Both the position numbers and the translations under genes were made by a program. This document shows, one piece after another, positions 19,194 through 29,940 of a stretch of DNA of 64,000 bases. Every line of letters starts with the position of its first letter. The first letter of the stretch is position 1. This DNA is from Myxococcales bacterium. GTDB lineage: Bacteria > Myxococcota_A > UBA796 > GCA-2862545. Location of the stretch: assembly GCA_019634415.1 (NCBI GenBank), contig JAHQVJ010000093.1:1-64000 (forward strand), in the 5' to 3' direction. Under the pieces are notes generated by a model. That model was not told the origin of the DNA. It did no database searches and saw only the letters and a program-made list of their open reading frames with translations.

Positions 19194-19921
19194 GCGACCC
19201 GCGGGTGGAGGTGCGGCTGCGCAGCGGCGTGCCCCACCCCACGGTCGCATTCGATGCAGCGAGGCACCTGGGGCGTCAGGTGGCCTCCCACCACGGACTG
19301 GAACACTGCACCGTGGTGGTCAACGACAACCGCAGGAACGTGATGCGCTGGCGCACCCCACCCACGGAGGTGAGCGTGCACTGGGCGCTGCTCGAGGCCC
19401 CCGACGACGTGGTCGCGGTGCTCGGCGGTGACGCCGAGGCCTGGGATCGCCTGCAGGAGCGACTGCCGCGGCCGAGCGCGGCCACCCTGCGCGCAGCGGG
19501 CGAGGTCCACGATCTGGGAGCGCTCCTGCAACAGGAGCGAGCGCTGTACGCCCGCCTGGCACAACAGCCAGCCCCTTCCCTGGCGGTCACGTGGGGTCGC
19601 TGGCCCACCGTCGCTCCACGCCGCGGGCTGCAGCTCGGATCGTGCGAGGTGAACACGGGCTTGGTGCGGATCCACCCCGTGCTCGATCACGTCGACGTCC
19701 CCGCCTGGTTCGTGGGCTTCGTGCTCTACCACGAGCTGCTCCACGTCGTGCATCAGCCCGTGCGCTCCCGCAAGGGCAGTCGCCGCGCCGTGCACACCGC
19801 CGCGTTTCGGGCCGCCGAGTCCCGCCACCCACAGGCCGCCCGAGCACAGCAGTGGGAGCAGCGACACGTGCGACACCTGCTCGAGCGGTGCCGTCAGCGC
19901 CTTCGGGGATCGAGCCGATGA
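19190..19921 (+). CDS. SprT-like zinc metalloprotease
   Basis: HExxH motif ([12 protein letters not shown]); GTG start overlaps the tkt stop. Confidence 0.6.
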   Translation: MSDPRVEVRLRSGVPHPTVAFDAARHLGRQVASHHGLEHCTVVVNDNRRNVMRWRTPPTEVSVHWALLEAPDDVVAVLGGDAEAWDRLQERLPRPSAATLRAAGEVHDLGALLQQERALYARLAQQPAPSLAVTWGRWPTVAPRRGLQLGSCEVNTGLVRIHPVLDHVDVPAWFVGFVLYHELLHVVHQPVRSRKGSRRAVHTAAFRAAESRHPQAARAQQWEQRHVRHLLERCRQRLRGSSR

Positions 19922-20445
19922 CCGTGCGCTGGGTGAAGCTCGAGCTGGACCTTGCACAGCTCGACCTCGAACCGCACCGTGCGGCCGTGCAGCGAGTCCT
20001 CGAGACCGGCGTCGAGCTGGTCTCGTTGGCGAGCCTCGGCAGCCAGGAGGAGAACCTCCGACGGCTGTACGAGCTCAACGCCACCTGCTCGGCGGACATC
20101 CCCGACCGTGGGACGTTCCATACCTGGGAGGCGTATCGGAGACTGCGGATCGACGTACCTGGGTTCGATCCAGCGCTCGTCACCTTGGCCCGCGCGGACC
20201 AGGCGTGGATCGGCATGGCCGCCACCTCCGACCACGGGGCCCGCGGCTTCGCCTTCAACGAGATGACGGGCGTGCTCCGCCCCCACCGCCAACGTGGAAT
20301 CGCGATGGCCCTGAAGGTGGTCAACCTCGAGGCCACAGTCCGAGCCGGTGTCTCCGTGGTCCGCACCATCCACCATCCCGACAACGAAGGGATCATCCAG
20401 CTGAACCGGAGCTTGGGGTACACGGAGCCTGCCTCCCCTTGGTGA
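19918..20445 (+). CDS. GNAT family N-acetyltransferase
   Basis: GVLRPHRQRGIAMALKVVNLEATVRAGVSVVRTIHHPDNEGIIQLNRSLGY is a GNAT motif A/B pattern. ATGA overlap with the upstream gene. Confidence 0.8.
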   Translation: MTVRWVKLELDLAQLDLEPHRAAVQRVLETGVELVSLASLGSQEENLRRLYELNATCSADIPDRGTFHTWEAYRRLRIDVPGFDPALVTLARADQAWIGMAATSDHGARGFAFNEMTGVLRPHRQRGIAMALKVVNLEATVRAGVSVVRTIHHPDNEGIIQLNRSLGYTEPASPW

Positions 20446-20493
20446 GACCCGCAGGGAGCTTCCCGCATCAGCCCAGGCACGCTACAAGGCGGG

Positions 20494-21195
20494 ATGCCAC
20501 AGCACGAACCGCTGGAGAAGCTCGTCGCCCATCGCGCCGCGCTGTCTCGCCGCCTCGCCAAGCACGCCATCCGCCGCGGACGCGTGTCGGTGGATGGCAA
20601 CACGTGTACCGAGCCACGCCAGCGGGTGGCGCCCACCATCGCCCTCACGCTCGATGGCGCTCCCCTCGCCGCTGCTCCCCCGGTGGCCCTGTGGCACAAG
20701 CCCGCCGGCGTGCACTGCACCGTGCGCGATCCCCACGGCAGGCCCTCCCTGGAGTCCGCCGCCAAGGATCTGCTCGACCTCAAGCTTCATCCCGTGGGCA
20801 GACTGGACGCCGACACCAGCGGCCTGCTCTTGTTCGCGGCGGAGGGGAAGCTCACCCAGCGGCTGCTGCACCCCAAGCATGCCGTGCCCCGGACCTATGT
20901 GGCCGCCGTGGAGGGCAGCCCCGGACCAACGCTGACGGAGTGCCTGCAGGAGGGTGTGCGCACCGCTCTGGGCGTGTTCGCCGCCGAGAGCGTGGAGATT
21001 CACGGCACCACGGTCACCCTCACCGTCCGCGAGGGCAAGCACCGAATGGTGCGCCGCATGCTCGCCAACGCTGGCCACCCCGTGGTGGATCTGCGTCGGA
21101 TCGCCTTCGGTCCCTTTCAGCTCGGCGAGCTGCCCACCGGCCAGTGGCGACCACCGGAAGACGACGAGGCCACCTGGCTCGACGCCCTCACCTGA
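20494..21195 (+). CDS. RsuA/RluB-family pseudouridine synthase
   Basis: S4-like N-terminus; KPAGVHCTVRD; catalytic motif VGRLDADTSGLLLF. Confidence 0.88.
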   Translation: MPQHEPLEKLVAHRAALSRRLAKHAIRRGRVSVDGNTCTEPRQRVAPTIALTLDGAPLAAAPPVALWHKPAGVHCTVRDPHGRPSLESAAKDLLDLKLHPVGRLDADTSGLLLFAAEGKLTQRLLHPKHAVPRTYVAAVEGSPGPTLTECLQEGVRTALGVFAAESVEIHGTTVTLTVREGKHRMVRRMLANAGHPVVDLRRIAFGPFQLGELPTGQWRPPEDDEATWLDALT

Positions 21196-22189
21196 CCCCC
21201 ACCACCCCCCAGATCCGGATCCGCCCTCCGTCTCCTGCGGTGGCCAGGTACGTCCCGTCCTGGGAGAACGTCGCTGCCAGAACCCGCCCCATGTCGGCCT
21301 TCTGCTCCTTGAGCAGGGCACGGCCTGCCGAGTCGTAGATCAGCACCTGACCCGTCCAGGTGCCCACGGCGAGCAGGTCCCCCGTTGGATGGTAGGCCAG
21401 CGTGCTGGCTGCTCCCTGGATGGGTGTCTGCAGCCGCGTCTCCAGCAGTCCCTCCCAGACCGTCACGCGGGTGGTGGCCACCGCCAGGTGGTTCGCGTGG
21501 GGGCGCACGGCCAGGGCGAAGGTCTTCTCCTCCCGCTTGGACCACGACTCCCCGGGGGTGAGGGTGTCTCCGTGCAGCGCGTGGGTGCCCAGGCCATCCC
21601 CACAGACCACGATGTCGTCCTCGCGCACCGTGACGTCGAGGATGCTCCCTCCGGTGTTCCGACGGGCCAGCAGCGCCCCGTCCGCCACGTGCCAGCGCCG
21701 CACCCAGCCGTCTGCGCCACCCGAGAAGACGTCGTCGTGCTCGTCGCGAACCGTGAGCGCCGAGGCACCGCCCGTGTGGTGCTGATCGGCCTTGGTGGTC
21801 CACCTCAGCTGGCCATTGAGGTCGTAGGCACGCAACGCGCCGGACTCGAACCCCAGCACCATCTGGGTGGCCCGCGACGACCACGCGGCCGAGCGAACGG
21901 GCTCGGTGGTCGGGATGCTGCGGGTGGTGCCCTTCGAAACGTCCCACCGCTGGATCTGGTTGATCTCCCCCACCGCGTACAGCGATCCCGCTGCATCGAA
22001 GACCTCGTGGATGGCGCCACTCTCGCCGGGCACACACAGCGTGCCGACGAGCTCTAGGCGCTCGGCGTTGGCGGTGGTGATGGGCGCGAGGGGGACGTCG
22101 ATGGCAGACAGCTCACATCCACCTCCATCCGATCGGGTTGCCGGAACCCAGTCGGTCTGGGTTCCGCGACAGGCCATCATCCACAACAT
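21188..22189 (-). CDS. WD40-repeat lipoprotein
   Basis: N-terminus MLWMMAC (lipobox-like); repeated blocks such as GGADGWVRRWHVADG, DLLAVGTWTGQVLIYDS, TYLATAGDGGRIRIWGV. Confidence 0.75.
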   Translation of the reverse strand: MLWMMACRGTQTDWVPATRSDGGGCELSAIDVPLAPITTANAERLELVGTLCVPGESGAIHEVFDAAGSLYAVGEINQIQRWDVSKGTTRSIPTTEPVRSAAWSSRATQMVLGFESGALRAYDLNGQLRWTTKADQHHTGGASALTVRDEHDDVFSGGADGWVRRWHVADGALLARRNTGGSILDVTVREDDIVVCGDGLGTHALHGDTLTPGESWSKREEKTFALAVRPHANHLAVATTRVTVWEGLLETRLQTPIQGAASTLAYHPTGDLLAVGTWTGQVLIYDSAGRALLKEQKADMGRVLAATFSQDGTYLATAGDGGRIRIWGVVGVR

Positions 22190-22239
22190 CGCCCACACAG
22201 CTCGTCCCTCCGCCGCGCAGCATAATCGAGGAATGCAGG

Positions 22240-23715
22240 TCAGTAGGCCCGCGCGAACAACGCCCACTCTCGTGCCGGCTTCCCAGTGAGTGGACACGTC
22301 AGGCCCTCCACGGAGTCCTGTTCCTGCGGGAAGCAGCGGATCGTGGCCTTGGTCTCTTCCTTCACGCGATCCTCGTCGGCGTCGTCCCCACCCCAGGCCA
22401 CGCGGTAGAAGCCGGGCCGCTCCTCGAGTCCCTTGACGAAGTCCTCGCGAGACTCGGCCGTGAAGGTGTGGGACTCCCGGTGGTCCAGCGCGCGCTGCAG
22501 CATGTCGCCCTGCATCTCGTCGAGCACCTGCTGCACGGTGGCCAGTGCATCGTCGAAGGCGATGGCGAACTTGTCGCCGCCGGTGCGGCGCTTCGCGAAG
22601 GCCTGCCCCTTCGCCACGTCCCGCGGCCCCACCTCCAGGCGCAGCGGCACGCCCTTCTGCTCCCACTCGAAGAACTTGGCGCCCACGCGCAGGTTGTCGC
22701 GGTCGTCCACCCGCACCCGAACGTGGGGCTTCAGGGTCGCATGCAGTCCGTCCACCGCAGCCATGACCTCGTCCCGGTCCTTGGCCTTGTAGACCGGCAC
22801 GATCACGACCTGGATCGGCGCAACCGCCGGGGGCAGCACCAGCCCTTCGTCGTCGGAGTGCGTCATCACCAGCGCGCCCACCAGGCGAGTGCTCACACCC
22901 CAGGAGGTGGCCCACACGTGCTCGCGCTCGCCGTCCACGTTCTGGAAGGTGACGTCGAAGGCCTTGGCGAAGTTCTGCCCCAGGAAGTGGCTCGTGCCCG
23001 ACTGCAGCGCCCAGCCGTCCTGCATGAGCGCCTCGATGGTGTAGGTCTCCACGGCCCCCGCGAAGCGCTCGCGCGCGCTCTTGCGCCCCTTCACCACCGG
23101 AATCGCCAGCACCTCCTCGGCGAAGGAGGCGTAGACGTCGAGCATCTTCAGCGTCTCCTCCTCCGCCTCCTCGCGGGTGGCGTGGGCGGTGTGCCCCTCC
23201 TGCCAGAGGAACTCCGACGTGCGCAGGAAGGGACGGGTCTTCATCTCCCACCGCATCACGTTGGCCCACTGGTTCACCAGGATGGGCAGATCCCGCCAGC
23301 TGTCGATCCAGCGACCGTACATGTGCCAGATCATCGTCTCGGAGGTGGGCCGGATCACCAAGGGCTCCTCGAGCTTGCTGGCGGGATCCGGCTCCACGCC
23401 ACCGCCCTCCTTCGAGCGCAGGCGGTGGTGCGTGACCAGCGCGCACTCCTTGGCGAACCCCTCCACGTGCTCCGCCTCGCGCGACAGGAACGACATCGGG
23501 ATCAGGAGGGGGAAGTAGGCGTTGACGTGGCCCGTGGCCTTGAACCGCTCGTCGAGCCCGCGCTGGATGGCCTCCCAGATGGCATAGCCGTGAGGCTTGA
23601 GGACCTTACATCCGCGCACAGGGGCGTCGTCCACCAGGTCACCGCGTGCGATGACGTCGCGGTACCACTGGCTATAGTCTTCGGAACGCGGTGTAACGCC
23701 CTTGTCCTGGGCCAT
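22240..23715 (-). CDS. proS: Prolyl-tRNA synthetase (archaeal/eukaryote-like type)
   Basis: [42 protein letters not shown]; class II motifs including [16 protein letters not shown] and [16 protein letters not shown]. Confidence 0.95.
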   Translation of the reverse strand: MAQDKGVTPRSEDYSQWYRDVIARGDLVDDAPVRGCKVLKPHGYAIWEAIQRGLDERFKATGHVNAYFPLLIPMSFLSREAEHVEGFAKECALVTHHRLRSKEGGGVEPDPASKLEEPLVIRPTSETMIWHMYGRWIDSWRDLPILVNQWANVMRWEMKTRPFLRTSEFLWQEGHTAHATREEAEEETLKMLDVYASFAEEVLAIPVVKGRKSARERFAGAVETYTIEALMQDGWALQSGTSHFLGQNFAKAFDVTFQNVDGEREHVWATSWGVSTRLVGALVMTHSDDEGLVLPPAVAPIQVVIVPVYKAKDRDEVMAAVDGLHATLKPHVRVRVDDRDNLRVGAKFFEWEQKGVPLRLEVGPRDVAKGQAFAKRRTGGDKFAIAFDDALATVQQVLDEMQGDMLQRALDHRESHTFTAESREDFVKGLEERPGFYRVAWGGDDADEDRVKEETKATIRCFPQEQDSVEGLTCPLTGKPAREWALFARAY

Positions 23716-23791
23716 CGTCTTGCCTCCGGGTCGTCCGAGAGTGAGCAGCTGCCCCTAACTACCTGGCCGCGCCGACGGGATAGAAACGTAG

Positions 23792-25537
23792 ATGTCTCAA
23801 GCTCCCACCAAGACCATCCAGGTCCAGGACCTTCCCCGGATCAACGAGATCTCGATGGTGTTGGCACGCAACGGCTTCGGCCACCTGCTGCACCTGGTGG
23901 GCATGGCCAACATGTTGCCCGGCGACGCGAAGGTCTCGGCCGACACCCTCGCCCGCCGCCTTCGCCAGGTCCTGGTGGAGCTCGGTCCCACCTTCGTGAA
24001 GCTCGGCCAGGTGCTCTCGGTCCGACCCGACATCCTGCCCCGCGACGTGCTGGTGGAGTTCGAGTCCCTGCAAGACCGTGTGCCACCCATGGCTCCCGAG
24101 GACGTGCAGTGGATGATCGAGCGAGAGCTCGACCAGCCCGTGGACGACGTCTTCACGGAGATCCATCCAGAGCCGTTGGGCTCGGCGTCCATCGCCCAGG
24201 TGCATCGCGCCACCCTGAAGACGGGCGAGACGGTGGCCATCAAGCTGCAGCGACGAGGCATCGAGCGGACCATCCGCAGCGACCTGTCGATCCTGTACAC
24301 CCTGGCCAACCTCGCCGAGGACCGGCTGGTGCTCCCGGGCATGCACACGCCCAGGGCCATCGTGCGGGAGTTCGACCTGGCCATCAGCCGAGAGCTGGAC
24401 TTCCTGCAGGAGCTCCAGAGTGCGGAGCGCCTGCGCAAGCACTTCGCCGAGCTCGACGTGGACGTCGGGGTTCCCCGCATGTTCCGCGAGTGGAGCAGTC
24501 GCCGGCTGCTCGTGATGGAGCTGGTGGAGGGCCAGCCCCTGAAGCAGGTGATGCGCGAGCTGGACCCGCAGAGCCAAGCCGCCAGTCGCCTGGCCCACGC
24601 CATCATGGAGTGCACCTACCGCCAGGCCTTCGACTTCGGCTTCTTTCATGGCGACCCCCACCCCGGCAACCTCTACGTCACCGACGAGGGCCGCCTGATG
24701 TACCTCGACTTCGGCGTGATGGGCACGCTGACGGGGGCCATGCAGGACACCATCATCAGCGCCTTCACGTCCATGGTCTTCCGAGACGCCGAGACCCTGG
24801 CGATGACGATCTACCGCGCAGGCGCCACCCGCGGACGCGTGGATCTGAAGGCCTTCGTCGACGAGCTCGAGCGCAAGATGCTTCAGTACTACGGCGCGAG
24901 CCTCGACGATCTGGCCGACCCCACGACCTTCATGGAGATCGTGGAGCTGTGCAGCAAGTACCACATCTCGCTGCCCCCCGAGTTCGCCGTGCTGTCGCGC
25001 ACCGTCACCCTGGTGGAGGGCGCCATCCGGCAGCTCATGCCGGACGTGGACATCGTGGAGGAGGTCACGCCGTACGCGCAGCGGCTCATGTCGCGGCGGT
25101 TCTCTCCAGAGCGGGTGGCCCACGACGCTGCCCGGCTGATGACGCAGTTCCAGGGCCACTTCCGCGATCTGCCCACCCAGGTCAATCAGACGCTGATGGA
25201 CCTGGAGGGGGGCAACATCACCATCGTCACCAAGGACCCCGACGCCGCCTTGCTCCGCGAGGAGATCCGAAACGCGGTCCTCCGGCTGTCGATGGCCGCC
25301 GCGGCGTCCACGGTCACCCTGGGGTCGTTGCTCTTCCTGGCGGCGTGGTCCCCTGCCCCCTTTGGCATCCCCGTCTTCGGCGTGCTCGGCTTCGGGGGAC
25401 TGCTGCTGGGCCTGTCCCTGTTTGGAGCACTGGGCATCCACGTCGTCTTCTTCCGCTTTTTCTCGCTGACGTACTGGCGGCGCATCTTCCTCGGCATCGT
25501 GTACTTCTTCCGCTGGCGACGCGTCGACTCCGACTGA
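23792..25537 (+). CDS. ABC1/UbiB/AarF-family atypical kinase
   Basis: KxGQ motif FVKLGQVLSVRPDILP; PLGSASIAQVHRATLKTGETVAIKLQRRGI; FFHGDPHPGNLYV; C-terminal TM segments. Confidence 0.93.
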   Translation: MSQAPTKTIQVQDLPRINEISMVLARNGFGHLLHLVGMANMLPGDAKVSADTLARRLRQVLVELGPTFVKLGQVLSVRPDILPRDVLVEFESLQDRVPPMAPEDVQWMIERELDQPVDDVFTEIHPEPLGSASIAQVHRATLKTGETVAIKLQRRGIERTIRSDLSILYTLANLAEDRLVLPGMHTPRAIVREFDLAISRELDFLQELQSAERLRKHFAELDVDVGVPRMFREWSSRRLLVMELVEGQPLKQVMRELDPQSQAASRLAHAIMECTYRQAFDFGFFHGDPHPGNLYVTDEGRLMYLDFGVMGTLTGAMQDTIISAFTSMVFRDAETLAMTIYRAGATRGRVDLKAFVDELERKMLQYYGASLDDLADPTTFMEIVELCSKYHISLPPEFAVLSRTVTLVEGAIRQLMPDVDIVEEVTPYAQRLMSRRFSPERVAHDAARLMTQFQGHFRDLPTQVNQTLMDLEGGNITIVTKDPDAALLREEIRNAVLRLSMAAAASTVTLGSLLFLAAWSPAPFGIPVFGVLGFGGLLLGLSLFGALGIHVVFFRFFSLTYWRRIFLGIVYFFRWRRVDSD

Positions 25538-25695
25538 CGAAGGGCGCGCTCGACGGACCGATTGCCTCAGCCCTCAAGTGCGCCGCCACGGCACCGATTG
25601 AGGACCGAACCTCCGTGCACGGCTTGTGATAGGTTTCCGGAGGGCCCCCAGACGGGGTTGCCACGCGTGCACTCGCGGCCCAGGAGCATCCACCG

Positions 25696-27336
25696 GTGGC
25701 GACAAAGCTCGAGTTCTCGCGGGGCGAGGTGATCGCTCAGAAGTACGAGGTCGTCGATCTGCTGGACGAGAGCCCGCTGGGCGTCACGTACCGGGCCAAG
25801 CACCTCCGCAACGGACTGTACGTCCGCATCACGATGCTCAACCCGAAGTGTGCCGGTCCCGAGCACAAGGCTCGCATCGTGTCGAGCTTCAACTCGGTCC
25901 AGAGCCTCGATCACCCCCACCTGTGCAAGGTCGGGGAGCTCGGCGAGCACAACGGCATCGCGTTCTACACCTTCGAGGACTTCGAAGGGCAGACCCTGCG
26001 GGAGCTCCTGCAGGAGTACCGCATCAACAGCAAGACCTTCGCGGTCAAGGAAGCGGCCCAGATCTGCATGCAGATCCTCGAGGCCCTAAGCGAGATGCAT
26101 CGCCACGGCCTGGTGATGCGCGCACTGCGGCCCGAGTACGTGCTGGTCAACGTTCGCTGGACTGGGCCGCGCCGCCAGACCTTCGTGGCCCAGACCAAGC
26201 TCACCGGCGGGGGCCTGCTCGATCTGGTGCCCACCGAGGTGCTGGCCGAGGACGAGTTCACTCGCGGCGAGGCCCAGTACCTGGCGCCAGAGCTCAAGAG
26301 CTTCGATCCCGTCCCCACCCCCCGCTCCGACGTCTACTCCGTGGGGGTCATCTTCTACGAGCTGCTGGTGGGCCAGGCCCCCATCGGCACGTTCCAGCTG
26401 CCCAAGATGCGGCGCCCCGATCTGCCGGACCACGTCAACGACGTGGTGGACCTCGCCCTGGGACAGGCCCCCGAGGACCGCTACCCGAGCACGCAGGACT
26501 TCATCTACGACATCCAGCGCACCTTCCAGGACGCGAGCCTCGACGAGGATCTGCCGCGGCGACCGCTGGTCACCCCCATCGGCTGGGGGCTGGCGCTGGT
26601 CCTCGTCGCCTTCATCGGGGTCATCTTGTTCAACCTGCGACCAGACCAGGCCAAGCTCGACGAGGCACGCGACGCGGAGCTCCGCAAGGAGGTCTTCGAT
26701 CAGATCCAGGCGACGCGCCCTCCCCCCGAGGTCTTCAAGGCCATGTACGCGCGGCATCCGCAGAACATGATCTACATCCCGGAGGGTCCGTTCCTGGCTG
26801 GCCGCCTCAACTCGGAGCCCGACATCGGGCTGGGGGCAGGCCCCATCGCCGAGAAGCGCTCCACCAAGGGCTTCTTGATCGACGTGTTCGAGTACCCGAA
26901 CCTCAAGGGGGCCAAGCCGACCTTCGGCCTGACCTACTCCGAGGCCGAGGCGCTGTGCGAGGAGCGAGGCAAGCGCTTGTGCACGGCCGACGAGTGGGAG
27001 CGGGCCTGCAAGGGCCCCTGGTCGAGAATCTACAGCTACGGGGACTATTTCGACCCCGAGTATTGCGGTAATGGGGTAGAAGACCCGTACCCGTCAGGCA
27101 CGCGCGAGCAATGCAAGTCGGAGTACGGCTTGTTCGACATCTCGGGGGGATTCCGCGAGTGGACGAGCACGTCTCCGAAGAAGGGTCGCGCGTTGGTGAA
27201 GGGTGGTCTGAAGAGCTCCCCAGAGAAGGGCACGCGCTGCTCGATGGCCACGGACGAGTCCACTGGATTCGCCGATCAGTCCATCAGCTTCCGCTGCTGC
27301 CGCAACCCCGACGCGCCCCCGGTCGCGCAAGAATAG
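25696..27336 (+). CDS. Pseudokinase fused to formylglycine-generating-enzyme (FGE)/sulfatase-modifying-factor-like domain
   Basis: N-terminal kinase-like region with K, HRD and DFG replaced (YVRITML, LVMRALRPEYVLV, LTGGG); TM GWGLALVLVAFIGVILF; FGE-like IYIPEGPFLAG...LCTADEWERACKG...DISGGFREWTS...SFRCC. Confidence 0.8.
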   Translation: MATKLEFSRGEVIAQKYEVVDLLDESPLGVTYRAKHLRNGLYVRITMLNPKCAGPEHKARIVSSFNSVQSLDHPHLCKVGELGEHNGIAFYTFEDFEGQTLRELLQEYRINSKTFAVKEAAQICMQILEALSEMHRHGLVMRALRPEYVLVNVRWTGPRRQTFVAQTKLTGGGLLDLVPTEVLAEDEFTRGEAQYLAPELKSFDPVPTPRSDVYSVGVIFYELLVGQAPIGTFQLPKMRRPDLPDHVNDVVDLALGQAPEDRYPSTQDFIYDIQRTFQDASLDEDLPRRPLVTPIGWGLALVLVAFIGVILFNLRPDQAKLDEARDAELRKEVFDQIQATRPPPEVFKAMYARHPQNMIYIPEGPFLAGRLNSEPDIGLGAGPIAEKRSTKGFLIDVFEYPNLKGAKPTFGLTYSEAEALCEERGKRLCTADEWERACKGPWSRIYSYGDYFDPEYCGNGVEDPYPSGTREQCKSEYGLFDISGGFREWTSTSPKKGRALVKGGLKSSPEKGTRCSMATDESTGFADQSISFRCCRNPDAPPVAQE

Positions 27337-27345
27337 GCTTCCCTC

Positions 27346-28137
27346 ATGGCATCCTCTCACAGCCTGCTCGACCCACGGCGGGCCTACGAGGCACTGCGCG
27401 ACCAGCTCGGCAGCATCCGCGGCGTTTATCTCGCCTCCGATCGGGTCCGACGTCGTGACGACGCAGGCCACAAGCGTGATCTGGTGGTGCTCCTCCATGG
27501 GTTCTTCCAGACCCGCAACATCTGGGAGGTGATGGAGGACCGACTCCGCCACGACGGCTTCTCGGTCTTGTCCTTCAACCTGTCGGGCGCACTGTGGCGA
27601 TTCAACACTCAGCCCGTCGACACCTCGGCCCGCACCATCGCCGACAAGATCGAGGGACTGGCGGAGCGGCACGGATTCTCGCAGTTCCACCTGCTGGGCC
27701 ACAGCAAGGGCGGACTCATCGCTCGCCGCTACGTGCAGCACTACGGCGGGGATCGTCGCTGCAAGTCCGTGGTGACCCTGGGCACGCCGCACCACGGCAC
27801 CCCCACCGCCGTGCTCGGTGTCGCTCTGATGGGGGTGGCCGCACTGTCGACCTCGGCGCGCGACCTCCTCCCGGGCTCGAGCGTGGTGCGGGCCATCGGG
27901 CGAGATTCTTTCCCGCCTCACATCCCGATGACGTCGGTCTACTCTCGGTCGGACATCGTCTGTCCGTATTGGTCGAGCCAGCTGCGCCCCCGTCCCGGCC
28001 AGGAGAGCCACATGGAGAACGTGGAGGTGCCGGGCAAAGGTCACTCCCAGCTCGTGTGGGATGCGGGTGTGTACAGGGTGGTGCGCAGCCGATTGGAGCG
28101 CGCGAACGACATTTGGCAGGAACGCGCGGCGCGTTAA
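27346..28137 (+). CDS. Alpha/beta hydrolase, lipase/esterase-like
   Basis: [15 protein letters not shown]; nucleophile elbow [20 protein letters not shown]. Confidence 0.85.
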   Translation: MASSHSLLDPRRAYEALRDQLGSIRGVYLASDRVRRRDDAGHKRDLVVLLHGFFQTRNIWEVMEDRLRHDGFSVLSFNLSGALWRFNTQPVDTSARTIADKIEGLAERHGFSQFHLLGHSKGGLIARRYVQHYGGDRRCKSVVTLGTPHHGTPTAVLGVALMGVAALSTSARDLLPGSSVVRAIGRDSFPPHIPMTSVYSRSDIVCPYWSSQLRPRPGQESHMENVEVPGKGHSQLVWDAGVYRVVRSRLERANDIWQERAAR

Positions 28138-28159
28138 GTCCGCCGGCCGGAGGCAGGGA

Positions 28160-29161
28160 ATGGACGCGTATCGCCGCGCTGGAGTCGACATCGCGGCTGG
28201 AGAGGCCTTGGTGGACCGCATCAAGGGCGCCGCCACTCGCACCCACCGACCTGGGGTGATGGGCGGGCTGGGGGGCTTCGGCGGGCTGTTCTCCCTCGCC
28301 GGCTACACCGATCCCGTGTTGGTGTCGGGCACCGACGGCGTGGGCACCAAGCTGCTCGTCGCCCAGCAGCTCGGACGCCACGACACCGTCGGGATCGACC
28401 TGGTGGCCATGTGCGTGAACGACGTGGTGGTCTCGGGCGCCGAGCCGCTCTTCTTCTTGGATTACTTCGCCACGGGTGCGCTGGACGTGGACGCCGCCGC
28501 CGAGGTGGTGGAGGGCATCGCCCGTGGCTGCGAGCTGGCGGGATGCGCCCTACTCGGTGGCGAGACGGCCGAGATGCCTGGCATGTACGGCCCCGGCCAC
28601 TACGATCTGGCCGGCTTCTGCGTGGGCGTGGTGGAGCGCGACCAGCTGATGGATCCGACCTCGGTGAGTGTGGGCGACGCCCTGGTGGGGCTTCCCTCCA
28701 GCGGCCTGCACAGCAACGGCTTCTCCCTGGTGCGGCAGGTGTTGCTGGAGTCGGGCGCGCACGACCTGGACTCGGATCCGGCCGAGCTGGGCCACTCGCT
28801 GGGCGACGAGCTGATGCTACCCACCCGGATCTACGTGCGTGACGTGCTCGATCTGCGACAGCGCTTCGAGGTGCGGGCCATGGCGCACATCACGGGGGGC
28901 GGCCTGCCGGGCAACGTGGCACGCGTGCTGCCCGACGGGTGCGGCGCGGAGCTGTGGCGTGGCAGCTGGCCGGTCCCCGACATCTTCGCGCTGCTCGCCA
29001 CCACGGGCTCGCTGTCGGAGGCCGACATGACCGAGACCTTCAACTGTGGGATCGGGATGGTGCTGGTGGTACCACAGCCCCTCGCCGAGGAGGTGGCCGC
29101 TGCCGCCGAGGGTCACGTGATCGGTCGCGTGATCGAGGGCGACGGGGTCTCCTTCACATGA
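28160..29161 (+). CDS. purM: Phosphoribosylformylglycinamidine cyclo-ligase
   Basis: [72 protein letters not shown]. Confidence 0.96.
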   Translation: MDAYRRAGVDIAAGEALVDRIKGAATRTHRPGVMGGLGGFGGLFSLAGYTDPVLVSGTDGVGTKLLVAQQLGRHDTVGIDLVAMCVNDVVVSGAEPLFFLDYFATGALDVDAAAEVVEGIARGCELAGCALLGGETAEMPGMYGPGHYDLAGFCVGVVERDQLMDPTSVSVGDALVGLPSSGLHSNGFSLVRQVLLESGAHDLDSDPAELGHSLGDELMLPTRIYVRDVLDLRQRFEVRAMAHITGGGLPGNVARVLPDGCGAELWRGSWPVPDIFALLATTGSLSEADMTETFNCGIGMVLVVPQPLAEEVAAAAEGHVIGRVIEGDGVSFT

Positions 29162-29817
29162 CGCCCACGGACCGCGTGCGGGTGGGCGTGCTCGCCAGCG
29201 GTGGCGGCACGAACCTGCAGGCTCTCATCGACGCCACCGCCGATCCGAGCCACCCCGCCGAGCTGGTGGTGGTGGGCGCGGATCGCCACAAGGCCCATGC
29301 CCTGCAGCGCGCTCGGGACGCCTCCATCGGCACCTTCGTGGTGCTCAAGCGAGACCACCCGGACCGCGCGTCGTTCGATCGAGCCATCGTGGAGCAGCTA
29401 CAGGCCCATGGCGTGCAGTGGGTGTGCTGTGCCGGCTTCATGAAGGTGGCTGGCCCCCCTCTGCTCGAGGCCTTCCCACAGCGGATCTTGAACATCCACC
29501 CCACCCTCCTCCCTGCGTTTCCGGGTCTGCGCCCCCACGAGCAGGTGATCGAGGCTGGCGTCCGCGTCTCGGGATGCACCGTGCACATCTGCGACGAGGG
29601 CACCGACACGGGGCCCATCGTGGCTCAGGCGGTCGTGCCGGTGCTGCCCGACGACGACGTGCAGCAGCTGCAGGCGCGGGTGCTTCGCATGGAGCATCGC
29701 CTGTACCCGATGGTGCTGCGCTGGGCGGCCGAGGGCCGCCTACAGGTTCGGGATCGCACCGCGACGGTCCATTTGCGGAACGGTGAGTCCACCACGCTGT
29801 TCGGCACCGACGTTTAA
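29158..29817 (+). CDS. purN: Phosphoribosylglycinamide formyltransferase
   Basis: [51 protein letters not shown] overlap with purM. Confidence 0.95.
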   Translation: MTPTDRVRVGVLASGGGTNLQALIDATADPSHPAELVVVGADRHKAHALQRARDASIGTFVVLKRDHPDRASFDRAIVEQLQAHGVQWVCCAGFMKVAGPPLLEAFPQRILNIHPTLLPAFPGLRPHEQVIEAGVRVSGCTVHICDEGTDTGPIVAQAVVPVLPDDDVQQLQARVLRMEHRLYPMVLRWAAEGRLQVRDRTATVHLRNGESTTLFGTDV

Positions 29818-29940
29818 GCGCTTAATCGTCGCGTTCCCGTGCTCCAGGCCGCACGGACCCGGCTCGCACTGGGGACTGCTGTGGCCACTAGTGGGTTGCA
29901 GGGGCATGCTACAGACCATTCACGCGTTCAGGGAGTCCCG

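Noticed and set aside
16092-19250. 1052-aa minus-strand ORF opposite the SRPBCC gene and tkt
   Set aside because: Antisense to well-supported genes; composition typical of a shadow frame.
22138-25629. 1163-aa plus-strand ORF across proS and the UbiB-like gene
   Set aside because: Antisense to proS, then out of frame through the UbiB-like gene; no motif.
27346-28137. GHSKGG nucleophile elbow as a novelty
   Set aside because: GxSxG is intact, and variation at the x position is common in lipases/esterases.
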